Source: a virus. From it: DNA of 50,325 nucleotides. Location: positions 1 through 50,325 of the IMG/VR virus record IMGVR_UViG_3300025508_000028; one strand, written 5' to 3'. Of the stretch, positions 8,624 through 16,774 are shown one piece after another (positions within the stretch are counted from its first letter, which is position 1; every line of letters starts with the position of its first letter). Made by a program: the position numbers and the translations under genes. The notes below the pieces were generated by a model. The model was not told the DNA's origin, made no database searches, and saw only the letters and a program-made list of their open reading frames with translations.

Positions 8624-11600
8624 ATGGTAAAACTTTATGTTGATGATTCGTCTTCATCTCGTTTAGGTCGTAATTATACTTTAGATGACCTAGAAGACAA
8701 CGAAGAGTTTCAAGAAACTTCAGAAAGATTCTTAACATCAGTTGGAGAAAAATCTGATGATGTTTTTGAGTATTTACGAGATTCAGATTTTAATTTATTC
8801 TCAGGCATGCAACGTGCCATAGAAAGTGGTAAGTTTACTGACCAACAAAAAGAAGACTACAGATACTTACGTAAGCGTTTTGACAATGCAGACATGGGTA
8901 GCTTCAAGCAATACTTATCCTTAACTAAGGATGCTACTATTGATTTAGTAACTGACCCTACCGCTATGCTTGCTGCAATATTAACTCCTGTAACTGGAGG
9001 AACGTCACTTGCTATTAAATCTGGTATATCTAAAGGAGTTATTGAAGGCTCCAAAGCTATTGCAAAAGGTCAGCTTAAAGATGTGGGTAAAAAACAAATT
9101 GCTAAGACTGCTACTATTACAGGAGCAGAAGTAGGTACATGGACAGGTTTAGATAATCACTTTAGACAAAATACAGAAGTTAATACAGGCATTCGCAAGT
9201 TATATTCTAACACAGAACTTGTAGGCTCTGCTGCACTTGGAGTAGTGACAGGAGGAGTCTTAGGTGGTTTTGTACAACGTAATGCTTTATTTAATGATAG
9301 ACTAAGTAGACTCTATAGTAATGACACCTATAGAAAAGAATCTAAACTAAAATACAATATTAAAAAAAAGGGAGCAAAATTATTAGCTAAAACTATTGGT
9401 AATGCTTCAACAATTATGAAACCTTTTTCTAAAATATCTAGTTCTGCTGCAGAGTTAGGAGAAAGTTTTTCAGAAGAGTTTGCTAAAAATATTGGTGAGC
9501 GTTCTACAAAACGTATAGGGTTTAGTTACTTTGAAGACCTGTCAAATCGTAGAGGAAACTATTTACTTGACTTTGATAATATTATAGCACCATTAAGAAA
9601 AACAGGAACATTACTTCCTGAAGATGAATTGTCTGTTATACGTATACTTAGAGGTGCTAGTCCTAGAGGAGCAAGTAAAGAAGTACAAAAAGCTGCTAAA
9701 GATTTACGAATATTTTTTAATAAAATAGATGCAGATGCAAAAGCTGCAGGTATGGAAACTAATACAGTAGCAAATTATTTTACTAGACATTGGAATAGAG
9801 AAGCAATTGAAAATGATAAAGTTGGTTTTAAAAATTTATTACTTTCAAAGGGTATAGTTAAAAAGAAAGATGTTGATAAAGTTATTGACGGAATGTTAGA
9901 CAAACAAAATGAATTGTATTCTTCACATTCTAATTTAATATCTCAATCTAGAGTTTTTAAAAACATGAATGATAATGACTTTGAAGCATTTTTAACAAAT
10001 GATTTAGTTCCTGTTACTACAAATTATTTTATGAATGCTTCTAAAACTATAGAGCATAAGTTACATTTTTTAGGGGCAGGTAAAAATGTTAAAGTTTTAA
10101 AAAAATATAAAGCAGATGATTCAACTTCTGAAAAAGATAGATTATTATTATTTAAACAATCTAACGAAGAAATGTTTCAAACACGATGGCTTGATAAAAT
10201 TGCAGAAGAAGTAAAAGCAGGCGGTCAAACTTTAACAGGTAAAGATAAAAAAGATATACTTAATACGTATAAATCTATAACAGGTCAAGTAAATTATTTT
10301 GACTCAGGACTTATGCAAGGTATATATGATACTACAAAGTTAGCTAATGCTATGGCTTATTTACCATTAGCTACAGTATCTTCTTTATCAGAAGCATTTC
10401 TTACATTAGCTAAAGCACCTGTAAAATCATCTGTAAAAGGCTATCAAGACGGAATTACTAAAGGTCATAAAATCTTTACAGATGAAATAAGTCAACTTTT
10501 AAAAGAAAAGCATAAAATGTCTGATGATGAAATTCGTAGAGAAATGAATAGTGTTTTTATTGCAGTAGACGAAGCAATGGGTGACGTAACCAATCGTATA
10601 TCAGGGGAAGGATTACAAAGTCCTTTTTTACAAAAAGCAGCTAGAGGATTTTATAGATTTAATCTTTTGATTCCTTGGACAAAAACTGTACAGCTTTCTG
10701 CGTTTTCTACAGGCAAAGATTTAATTACTGAAAATTTATCTAAGCTTTATGCTATTCAACAAAAAAGTAATCTTAATATTAAAAAGTTTTCATCAGATGA
10801 ATTTGCACAGGATGCTAAAGTTCAAAGATTAAAAGGAGAACTTTTTGATTTAGGTATTGATGTTGAACAAGGACTATTATGGACTGCAAGAGGAGCAAAA
10901 CCAAAGGCTAAGTTTTATAACAATGTAGTCAGAGGAGCAGGTAGATTTACAAATGGTATAATACTTCCAACATCTAGAGAGTCTGCTAGAGTACCTACAT
11001 TTATGACTAATCCTAAGATTGATATCTTTACACAGTTTTTAAGATATCCTACAGTATTTGGTAATACTATATTAAAAAACTTTGCAAGAGATACTATAAA
11101 TGACCCGACTGTAAATGCTCCGAAAGTTGCTGCGTTTGTTGCTATGGCTACTAATGTTGCTAAGGCTACAAACTACTGGAGAAGTAACGAAGAAAAAAGA
11201 GATAAAGTAGCTAGGAAAGGTAATGATTGGCAAGACACTTTAAAAGCTTATCAAAGAGTTGGATTACTTGGACCGCTTGAATATGGATTAAGAGTATCAG
11301 AAGGTTTAAGTTATGGACAAAATCCACTTGTAGCAGGTGTAGGAGTAGGTGGTCCAGTTATAAATGATGTAATAGGAATGACATTGTACAACAGAGGATT
11401 AATAGAAACTGCTGCACGTAAACTTCCATTAACAGGCACTAAGACAGTTTTCGATAGGAACTTAGGAGACTTTATGGAAGAGTATACAGGTTTTAGAGAG
11501 CCTTATACTCCGCTTCAAAAAGCTGCTAAAGAAGCTGACAAACTTGTGGGTGGTACAATTAGAAAAGGAGCTAGTTTTTTAGTAGGCGAACCTGAAAGTA

Positions 11601-12460
11601 AATCTAATGTACCAAGATTACTTAGGTCAACAGGTGGTCTTATTCCTAAAGTAGACCCATACACAGGACAACCCTATGATGAAATTAAAACTCATAGAGT
11701 ACAATACTCAGGCGGTGGACTTGCTACTAAAATCTATGCACGTAAGGTCTATAAAGATGGTTTAAGCGTAGAAAGAGATGTGCCTAATGTCGAAGCAGAC
11801 CCTGCAGATAGGAGCGTAGATGGTACAGGACAATCCTTTAAAGAAGTTGCAGGACAAGACACAGGAGCTAAGACTCCTGAAGCAGTTACAAATATTCCTG
11901 CAACTAAAGAACCTATTAACACACCTATACAAGAAAATATAGTTTATAATAATCCGGGAAATATAGAAGAAGGACAAGGATTTGCAGGAGAAACAGGGGA
12001 AGTTTATGCTACTAGCAGACGAGAAGAAAAAAATAAAGGAGCTTTTGTAGTTTTTGATACTCCTGAAGCAGGATTAAGAGCAGTAGTAAGAGATTTAACA
12101 AACAAAATAAACGATTTTAATGGAGATTTGCAATCTATAGTTTCTAAATATGCTCCTCCAAAAGATAATAATCCTACTACAGAATATTTTAAATATTTAC
12201 AACAAAAAGTAGGTGATAAAACTACAGTAACTTTAGATGATTTGCCTGAATTACTAGAAGGCATTGTAGAGTTTGAAAATAAACCTACAGAAAAAATGAC
12301 TCCTCAACAAAAACAACAAGCTCAAGCACGAGTAAATAAATATTTAACTCCAAGTATATTTAATACTGCTTTAGCAATAGGACAATATGACTATCCAACA
12401 GGCACGACTACTGAACAAATGATTGACGATTTAACATCAGGACTTTTTAGAACGAAATAA
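8624..12460 (+). CDS. Giant internal virion protein with C-terminal lysozyme-like domain
   Basis: 1278 aa. The main body is helical with two hydrophobic Gly/Ala-rich segments (about residues 110-140 and 190-215) that could insert in membranes. The C-terminal part (about residues 1105-1250) carries NNPGNI, then FDTPEAGLRAVVRDL, then SKYAPPKDNNP and LLEGIVEFEN, the pattern of phage virion-associated peptidoglycan hydrolases of lysozyme/transglycosylase fold. Role by family: local cell-wall opening and formation of the DNA ejection channel, as for T7 gp16, though there the lytic domain is N-terminal. It ends the first + strand structural block; a promoter follows directly. Confidence 0.82.
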   Translation: MVKLYVDDSSSSRLGRNYTLDDLEDNEEFQETSERFLTSVGEKSDDVFEYLRDSDFNLFSGMQRAIESGKFTDQQKEDYRYLRKRFDNADMGSFKQYLSLTKDATIDLVTDPTAMLAAILTPVTGGTSLAIKSGISKGVIEGSKAIAKGQLKDVGKKQIAKTATITGAEVGTWTGLDNHFRQNTEVNTGIRKLYSNTELVGSAALGVVTGGVLGGFVQRNALFNDRLSRLYSNDTYRKESKLKYNIKKKGAKLLAKTIGNASTIMKPFSKISSSAAELGESFSEEFAKNIGERSTKRIGFSYFEDLSNRRGNYLLDFDNIIAPLRKTGTLLPEDELSVIRILRGASPRGASKEVQKAAKDLRIFFNKIDADAKAAGMETNTVANYFTRHWNREAIENDKVGFKNLLLSKGIVKKKDVDKVIDGMLDKQNELYSSHSNLISQSRVFKNMNDNDFEAFLTNDLVPVTTNYFMNASKTIEHKLHFLGAGKNVKVLKKYKADDSTSEKDRLLLFKQSNEEMFQTRWLDKIAEEVKAGGQTLTGKDKKDILNTYKSITGQVNYFDSGLMQGIYDTTKLANAMAYLPLATVSSLSEAFLTLAKAPVKSSVKGYQDGITKGHKIFTDEISQLLKEKHKMSDDEIRREMNSVFIAVDEAMGDVTNRISGEGLQSPFLQKAARGFYRFNLLIPWTKTVQLSAFSTGKDLITENLSKLYAIQQKSNLNIKKFSSDEFAQDAKVQRLKGELFDLGIDVEQGLLWTARGAKPKAKFYNNVVRGAGRFTNGIILPTSRESARVPTFMTNPKIDIFTQFLRYPTVFGNTILKNFARDTINDPTVNAPKVAAFVAMATNVAKATNYWRSNEEKRDKVARKGNDWQDTLKAYQRVGLLGPLEYGLRVSEGLSYGQNPLVAGVGVGGPVINDVIGMTLYNRGLIETAARKLPLTGTKTVFDRNLGDFMEEYTGFREPYTPLQKAAKEADKLVGGTIRKGASFLVGEPESKSNVPRLLRSTGGLIPKVDPYTGQPYDEIKTHRVQYSGGGLATKIYARKVYKDGLSVERDVPNVEADPADRSVDGTGQSFKEVAGQDTGAKTPEAVTNIPATKEPINTPIQENIVYNNPGNIEEGQGFAGETGEVYATSRREEKNKGAFVVFDTPEAGLRAVVRDLTNKINDFNGDLQSIVSKYAPPKDNNPTTEYFKYLQQKVGDKTTVTLDDLPELLEGIVEFENKPTEKMTPQQKQQAQARVNKYLTPSIFNTALAIGQYDYPTGTTTEQMIDDLTSGLFRTK

Positions 12461-12461
12461 C

Positions 12462-12490
12462 TTGACAACTTATAAATCTACCTGTATAAT
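12462..12490 (+). promoter_or_regulatory. Consensus sigma-70 promoter of the holin/curli block
   Basis: TTGACA (12462-12467), 17-nt spacer, TATAAT (12485-12490): 12/12 match to the sigma-70 consensus. The expected start of transcription (about 12497) is only ~2 nt before the ATG at 12499, so the first message would be leaderless or nearly so. The sequence around the -10 is closely similar to the TerS promoter at 36229-36257. Confidence 0.85.
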
Positions 12491-12498
12491 ACAATAAC

Positions 12499-12651
12499 AT
12501 GATACTGTATCTAGAAGACCAATTAGAAGGATGTTACCGAGAGTATCGTTTACACCAAATAAAACAAGACATGCCCTTTATGTCTCTAGATGATTTTAGA
12601 GATATGTTTGAAGCAATGATGGCAGTTATATATAAGGACGAAGACGAATGA
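12499..12651 (+). CDS. 50-aa acidic protein
   Basis: ATG 12499 lies 8 nt after the -10 box. The product (MILYLEDQLEGCYREYRLHQ onward, ending KDEDE) is a small charged helical protein with Asp/Glu and Met richness in its second half. No ribosome-binding site is possible in the expected message, so initiation would be leaderless. Its stop overlaps the holin start (ATGA), which couples the two. I do not recognise the family. Confidence 0.65.
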   Translation: MILYLEDQLEGCYREYRLHQIKQDMPFMSLDDFRDMFEAMMAVIYKDEDE

Positions 12652-13118
12652 AAGATATGTTAAAAAGTTTAGTAGGAGCAGTAGCCCCTACAATAGGTAC
12701 TGCACTAGGCGGTCCTATGGGAGGCATGGCAGCTAATATGATAGCTGATGTACTCGGAGTACCTAACAATCCTAAAGCGATTGAAAAAGCTATACAAGAA
12801 GCTACACCTGAACAAATGCTTGAACTTAAAAAAGTTGAACAAGAGTTTGAAGTTAAGATGAAAGAACTTGATGTAGATGTGTTTAAACTTGAGACAGCAG
12901 ATATACAAGATGCTAGAGGAAAGTTTAGTAAAGACTGGACAGCACGTATCATGGGCATGGCTACAGTAGGTGGGTTCTTAGGTTATATATTTCTTATAAC
13001 TCTTCAGCCCCCAGAAGCCAACTCAGAGGCATTGGTCAATTTAATTTTAGGATACCTAGGTGGTTTAGCATCAGCTATTGTTAGCTTCTATTTTGGAGCA
13101 TCACATAAACAAGATTAA
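12648..13118 (+). CDS. Holin, 3-TM family
   Basis: 156 aa. A hydrophobic Gly/Ala-rich N-terminus (TIGTALGGPMGGMAANMI), a charged middle with ELKKVEQEFEVKMKELDVDV and DIQDARGKF, and two C-terminal membrane segments (about residues 107-122 and 130-150). This arrangement is that of the holin family with three TMs known from gene-transfer agents and marine phages. It would permeabilise the inner membrane at lysis. The start overlaps the preceding gene by four bases; an AAGGA ribosome site lies about 10 nt upstream. Confidence 0.82.
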   Translation: MKDMLKSLVGAVAPTIGTALGGPMGGMAANMIADVLGVPNNPKAIEKAIQEATPEQMLELKKVEQEFEVKMKELDVDVFKLETADIQDARGKFSKDWTARIMGMATVGGFLGYIFLITLQPPEANSEALVNLILGYLGGLASAIVSFYFGASHKQD

Positions 13119-13303
13119 TGAAACAGAAAATAAAAGACGTTATAGCAGACGGACGATGGAATTGGTTCGGGCTAATAAACGAAGAAGAAGACTCTCAAGA
13201 TAATTGTTATAAAGGATTGTTTTGGGATTTAGAAACCAGAGAGTTCCTTAGATGGAACGAATTTAAACAGGAGTGTAAATCAACTGAAAGCAGTGACCGA
13301 TAG
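13118..13303 (+). CDS. Small charged protein after holin
   Basis: 61 aa, TAATG overlap with the holin stop. It is rich in Trp (5), Glu and Asp with two Cys (30 and 53 approximately) and no membrane segment. No family recognised. The tight overlap argues that it is translated with the holin; a lysis accessory role is only a guess. Confidence 0.6.
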   Translation: MKQKIKDVIADGRWNWFGLINEEEDSQDNCYKGLFWDLETREFLRWNEFKQECKSTESSDR

Positions 13304-13338
13304 TGTCTGCGTTGTATGTATTGTTGGTTGGATATATT

Positions 13339-13368
13339 TAGTAGTTTCGGGATACTACTACTTTTTTT
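13339..13368 (+). terminator. Possible rho-independent terminator
   Basis: TAGTAGT (13339-13345) and ACTACTA (13354-13360) form a 7-bp stem with an 8-nt loop, followed by C and seven T. The stem is weak (2 G-C pairs). It would separate the holin message from the membrane/curli genes, probably with read-through because no strong promoter is seen between here and 13443. Confidence 0.45.
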
Positions 13369-13442
13369 AACCACTACTAAAACTTAAGAAGGATTTTAAA
13401 GAACGCTATTGTTAGCTTCACAGGGAAGTTGCACCTCAAAAT

Positions 13443-13793
13443 ATGGAACAAGCAATTCAATTTATTAATGAAGTTGGTTTTCCAATAGCTGCTGCATTAG
13501 GTTTAGGTTTCTTTATTTGGAAACTTATCAATAGAATCATTGATGGTATGGAGACTAAGTTAGATGTACTAGATGACAAAGTAGCTGACCAAATAGAACA
13601 AATGGAAATAAGACTAGGTACTAAACTAGATGCACAACATGGTATTTTAGTAGCTCTTATAGATAGAGTACGTAGTTTAGACAACGAGATTATAAGACAA
13701 GATACACTTATTAAAACTATACTAGGAGTTCCTCAACTAATAGACAGTAACAAGATTGCTAAAGCAGATAGAGATGACCAAAGGAAAGATTAA
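13443..13793 (+). CDS. Membrane-anchored coiled-coil protein
   Basis: 116 aa. An N-terminal hydrophobic helix (about residues 10-30, VGFPIAAALGLGFFIWKLI) is followed by a long coiled coil (about 36-88) and a hydrophilic tail. The layout is that of a type II inner-membrane protein reaching into one compartment. It lies between the holin and csgF and its end overlaps the csgF start by 20 bases. It could be a lysis accessory protein or belong to the curli block; no family is certain. Confidence 0.72.
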   Translation: MEQAIQFINEVGFPIAAALGLGFFIWKLINRIIDGMETKLDVLDDKVADQIEQMEIRLGTKLDAQHGILVALIDRVRSLDNEIIRQDTLIKTILGVPQLIDSNKIAKADRDDQRKD

Positions 13794-14289
13794 GGTTGAA
13801 GACACACACCCCCTAACACACGTAGCAATTATGTTTGTTATGCAGATAATTGCTTTAAGTTTTGTAGTACTCTCCATGTTTTTTATTGGTGTTTTATCTG
13901 CAGACCAAATGGTACATAAGTTTAAGAACCCTAGTTTTTCAGGTAACAATACAAGCTCTCATTACCTCACAATAGAAAATCAAGAGTTTAATAGAAAAGA
14001 AGCAGTCAAGGCAGAAATAGAAGCTTATAAAGATGAGCTTGCAAGAGAAGCAAAGAACACAACCCTTGCTAGATTTATTAGAAACTTAGAGTCACGTATC
14101 TATGCACAGCTTTCAAGACAGTTAGTAGAAAATTTATTTGGAGAGAATCCTTCTGACTCAGGACAGGTAGAACTAGAAGGTAATACGATTGAATACGAAT
14201 CAGACGGGGAATATATAACTTTAAAAATAACAGATGCAGAAGGGAATGAAACAATTATTACTTTGCCTATCGGCTCTTTTACTTTCTAG
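13774..14289 (+). CDS. csgF: CsgF-like curli assembly factor
   Basis: 171 aa from ATG 13774 (a TTG at 13756 is a poorer alternative). A hydrophobic export segment (residues 18-41) ends in LSA-DQ, a signal peptidase-like site at residue 43. The mature start contains MVHKFKNPSFSGNN, matching the FRNPNFGGN signature of CsgF, which in curli systems inserts into and narrows the CsgG pore. The C-terminus (GNTIEYESDGEYITLKITDA onward) matches the CsgF tail of paired beta strands. A longer middle helix than in E. coli CsgF is present. It overlaps the preceding gene by 20 bases and csgG by 44, and is directly followed by csgG and a curlin-repeat gene, which supports the call. Confidence 0.82.
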   Translation: MTKGKIKVEDTHPLTHVAIMFVMQIIALSFVVLSMFFIGVLSADQMVHKFKNPSFSGNNTSSHYLTIENQEFNRKEAVKAEIEAYKDELAREAKNTTLARFIRNLESRIYAQLSRQLVENLFGENPSDSGQVELEGNTIEYESDGEYITLKITDAEGNETIITLPIGSFTF

Positions 14290-15097
14290 TTGTGCACTAA
14301 ATTATGATTCATTATTAACTACGGGTGGTATTCCAAATATAGTTATTAAAGAATCCTCTGTATTAGATTTACAGTCAAAAGAATTAAAAGATTTACCGGC
14401 AGCTTTAAATAAACCAACCATTGCTGTATACCCTAATAGTTTTAAAGACTTGACAGGGCAACGTAAAAGTAATAGTGAGTTTGCTTTATTTAGTACAGCT
14501 ATCACACAAGCTCCTGAAGCTTTTTTAATCAGGGCTTTTAAACATGCTGCTAATGGTGAGTTCTTTAAAGTTGTAGAACGAGTAGGGTTAGATGACCTTA
14601 CTAAAGAAAGACAACTTATAAGAACCACAAGAAAAGAATTCAAAGAGGATAATAAATTAAAACCATTACTCTTTGCAGGTTTGTTAGTACAAGGCGGAGT
14701 AATTAGTTACGATACAAATCTAAGTAGTGGTGGATTAGGTGCAAGATATTTAGGCATAGGTACGAGTAAACAGTACCGAGAAGATACAGTCAGTATCTCC
14801 CTACGATTGGTTTCTGTAAGCACAGGTGAAGTACTGATAGAAGTATTAGTTTCTAAAAGTATTTTATCTGTAGGTTTGTCACAAGATATATTTCGGTTCA
14901 TAGAACTTGGAACTGAACTTGTCGAAGTTGAAGGAGGGTTTACAGAAAACGAATCTGTATCTATAGCTTTGCAAAGAGCAGTAGAGACAGGTGTTTTAAA
15001 TATAATAACGACAGGTATAGATAGAGGATATTGGGCATATGAAGAAAATAACATTAAGCCTATTGATTGTGGTGAGTGCGTGGGCATTCGGGGCTGA
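14246..15097 (+). CDS. csgG: CsgG outer-membrane curli secretion lipoprotein
   Basis: 283 aa from ATG 14246; an ATG at 14234 is an alternative. The lipoprotein signal ends in the lipobox LLSSC (Cys16). Family signatures in order: IAVYPNSFKDLTGQ, FFKVVERVGLDDL, TKERQLIR, GGVISYDTN, GGLGARYLGIGTSKQYRED, LRLVSVSTGEVL, and GGFTENESVSIALQRAVE. CsgG makes a nonameric 36-strand beta-barrel in the outer membrane that exports curlin subunits. Length is near that of E. coli CsgG (277 aa), and no domain is missing. The gene overlaps csgF and the curlin-like gene on either side, so the three are translated as a unit. Confidence 0.95.
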   Translation: MKQLLLCLSALLLSSCALNYDSLLTTGGIPNIVIKESSVLDLQSKELKDLPAALNKPTIAVYPNSFKDLTGQRKSNSEFALFSTAITQAPEAFLIRAFKHAANGEFFKVVERVGLDDLTKERQLIRTTRKEFKEDNKLKPLLFAGLLVQGGVISYDTNLSSGGLGARYLGIGTSKQYREDTVSISLRLVSVSTGEVLIEVLVSKSILSVGLSQDIFRFIELGTELVEVEGGFTENESVSIALQRAVETGVLNIITTGIDRGYWAYEENNIKPIDCGECVGIRG

Positions 15098-15749
15098 TAA
15101 CGAAATATACGTTGACCAGTCAGGTGCTACAGCTAATATAGATTTAGAGCAGTTAGGTTCAGGTAACATTATTGGTGGTACTGATGCAGTTGCAGGGACA
15201 ATGACTCCTTTAGATTTAGATGGTACAGGAATGACACTAGACATAAATCAAATAGGTGACTCAAATAAATTTCTTGGAGATATTCTGGCTGATAGTTTGA
15301 CAGGCTTCTTTGAGTTTGATGGAGATAGTAACACGTTTAATATACAGGTTGACCCATCAAATACATATGGGGCTGATAGTTCAAACTTAAATGTAGATGT
15401 AACAGGTACAAGTAACAATTTTACTTTAGACTTAGCAACTGTAGCCATGGCAAGTACAACTGATTTAGATTGGATAATACAAGGAGATAGTAATACACTA
15501 AACTTTGATATTGATTATGATTCAGGTACAAGCTATGTAGATATAGATGGTGATTCAAACAATGTAACTTTTGATGGTGATGGTTACGCAGGTGGTTACT
15601 TTTACTTAGACCAAACAGGTAGCTCAAGAACATTTAATATTGACCAACAGAGTACATTAGATAATGATTGGCTTAGAATCAATTCGACAGGTAGTAACGG
15701 GACAGTCTGTGTGGTTCAGTCTGATGGTGGCTTGTCCACTTCTTGCTGA
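15039..15749 (+). CDS. Curlin-repeat (CsgA/CsgB-like) secreted protein
   Basis: 236 aa. The signal peptide MKKITLSLLIVVSAWAFGA is predicted to be cut before Asp20. The mature part has about eight degenerate strand-turn-strand repeats with Gly-x-Ser-Asn turns (DQSGATANIDL, NQIGDSNKF, DGDSNTFNI, TGTSNNFTL, QGDSNTLNF, DGDSNNVTF, DQTGSSRTF), the pattern of curlin amyloid subunits, here Asp-rich. Two Cys near the C-terminus (228 and 236) could form a disulfide. It overlaps csgG by 59 bases. The expected route is Sec export, then CsgG/CsgF. Whether it makes fibres cannot be told from sequence. Confidence 0.8.
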   Translation: MKKITLSLLIVVSAWAFGADNEIYVDQSGATANIDLEQLGSGNIIGGTDAVAGTMTPLDLDGTGMTLDINQIGDSNKFLGDILADSLTGFFEFDGDSNTFNIQVDPSNTYGADSSNLNVDVTGTSNNFTLDLATVAMASTTDLDWIIQGDSNTLNFDIDYDSGTSYVDIDGDSNNVTFDGDGYAGGYFYLDQTGSSRTFNIDQQSTLDNDWLRINSTGSNGTVCVVQSDGGLSTSC

Positions 15750-16773
15750 TATTGGAAGCATAACAGAACTAGAAGGTTCGGGTAGAGTTGTAAGAGACGA
15801 TGCTTACAATGCTACCCTAGCTTTTAATATAGATAGTTACGATAATGTACAAACGTCTAATGGAAGATTAGGCATTACATTTCTAGATGACAGTCAAGTT
15901 CGTTTGACTGAGCATTCAGAATTAATTATAGATGAATTTATCTATGACCCTGACCCATCTAAATCTAAGATGGCTTTACAGTTTGCTAGTGGAACAGCAC
16001 GTTTTATTACTGGTAAACTGTCTACAATTAAAAAAGAAAACATTTTAATTCAAACTCCTTCTGCAACAGTAGGAATAAGAGGTACTGATTTTACAGTAAC
16101 TGTAGATGAATTAGGAAGGTCTTTAATTATTTTATTACCCAAAGAAGACGGACTACCATCTGGAGAGATAGTGGTCAGTACTGCTATGGGGCAAGTAATT
16201 CTAAACAAACCCTATCAAGCTACAACAGTTTCGATGTTTGAAACTTCGCCTAGTAATCCTGTAATCCTTGATTTAACTCTAGAGCTTATAGACAACATGT
16301 TAATAGTAAGTGCTCCACGAGAAGTACAAGGTTTAGAGTCTAGTTCTGCAGAAGTAAAAACCGACAATCTATTAGATATAGACTACTTAGAGTTTGAAGA
16401 GTTAGAAAAAGATTACTTAGAAGAGGATGAACTAGAGTTTACCGAGTTAGATATAAACTATTTAGATGTAAATTTTTTGGAAGACCTTTTAAATGTTATT
16501 GAAGAAGTAAATGAACTAGATACAACCAAGACACTTTTAAAAGCTGACATAGATTTAAAAGGAACGACCTTTGGTTTTGATGCAGAAACTCAAATCAATA
16601 CCTTTATGACAGATTCAGTTATTACTTTTTATAAATCTTTAGAAGATACAGTAAGATTAGACTTAGACAAAAGCAACTCCTATACCTTTATCTTAGTACA
16701 GAATGGCAAGAGTACACAGATAGTTGTAAACGGAGGAGGCTCGTCACAAATTACTATAACACAAGGAAACTAA
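15664..16773 (+). CDS. FecR-domain exported protein
   Basis: 369 aa from ATG 15664, an 86-base overlap with the curlin gene; GTG 15709 (after a GGGA-type site) or ATG 15724 may be the true start. A hydrophobic segment ends in PLLA-DIG, a likely signal peptidase site. The FecR domain follows: GSITELEGSGRVVRDD, NVQTSNGRLGITFLDDSQVR, GTARFITGKLS and TPSATVGIRGTDFTV. FecR domains are periplasmic ligand-sensing or scaffold modules. The second half has acidic Leu-rich repeats (DYLEFEELEKDYLEE) and a beta-rich tail. It ends two bases before the CHASE2 cyclase. FecR-like and CHASE2 cyclase genes often occur side by side in bacteria, which suggests joint function. Confidence 0.85.
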   Translation: MIGLESIRQVVTGQSVWFSLMVACPLLADIGSITELEGSGRVVRDDAYNATLAFNIDSYDNVQTSNGRLGITFLDDSQVRLTEHSELIIDEFIYDPDPSKSKMALQFASGTARFITGKLSTIKKENILIQTPSATVGIRGTDFTVTVDELGRSLIILLPKEDGLPSGEIVVSTAMGQVILNKPYQATTVSMFETSPSNPVILDLTLELIDNMLIVSAPREVQGLESSSAEVKTDNLLDIDYLEFEELEKDYLEEDELEFTELDINYLDVNFLEDLLNVIEEVNELDTTKTLLKADIDLKGTTFGFDAETQINTFMTDSVITFYKSLEDTVRLDLDKSNSYTFILVQNGKSTQIVVNGGGSSQITITQGN

Positions 16774-16774
16774 T

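Noticed and set aside
13293-13370. 25-codon GTG frame with hydrophobic product (VTDSVCVVCIVGWIYLVV...)
   Set aside because: Ends in the T-run of the terminator-like hairpin and has no good ribosome site; it may be real as a tiny membrane peptide but support is too thin.
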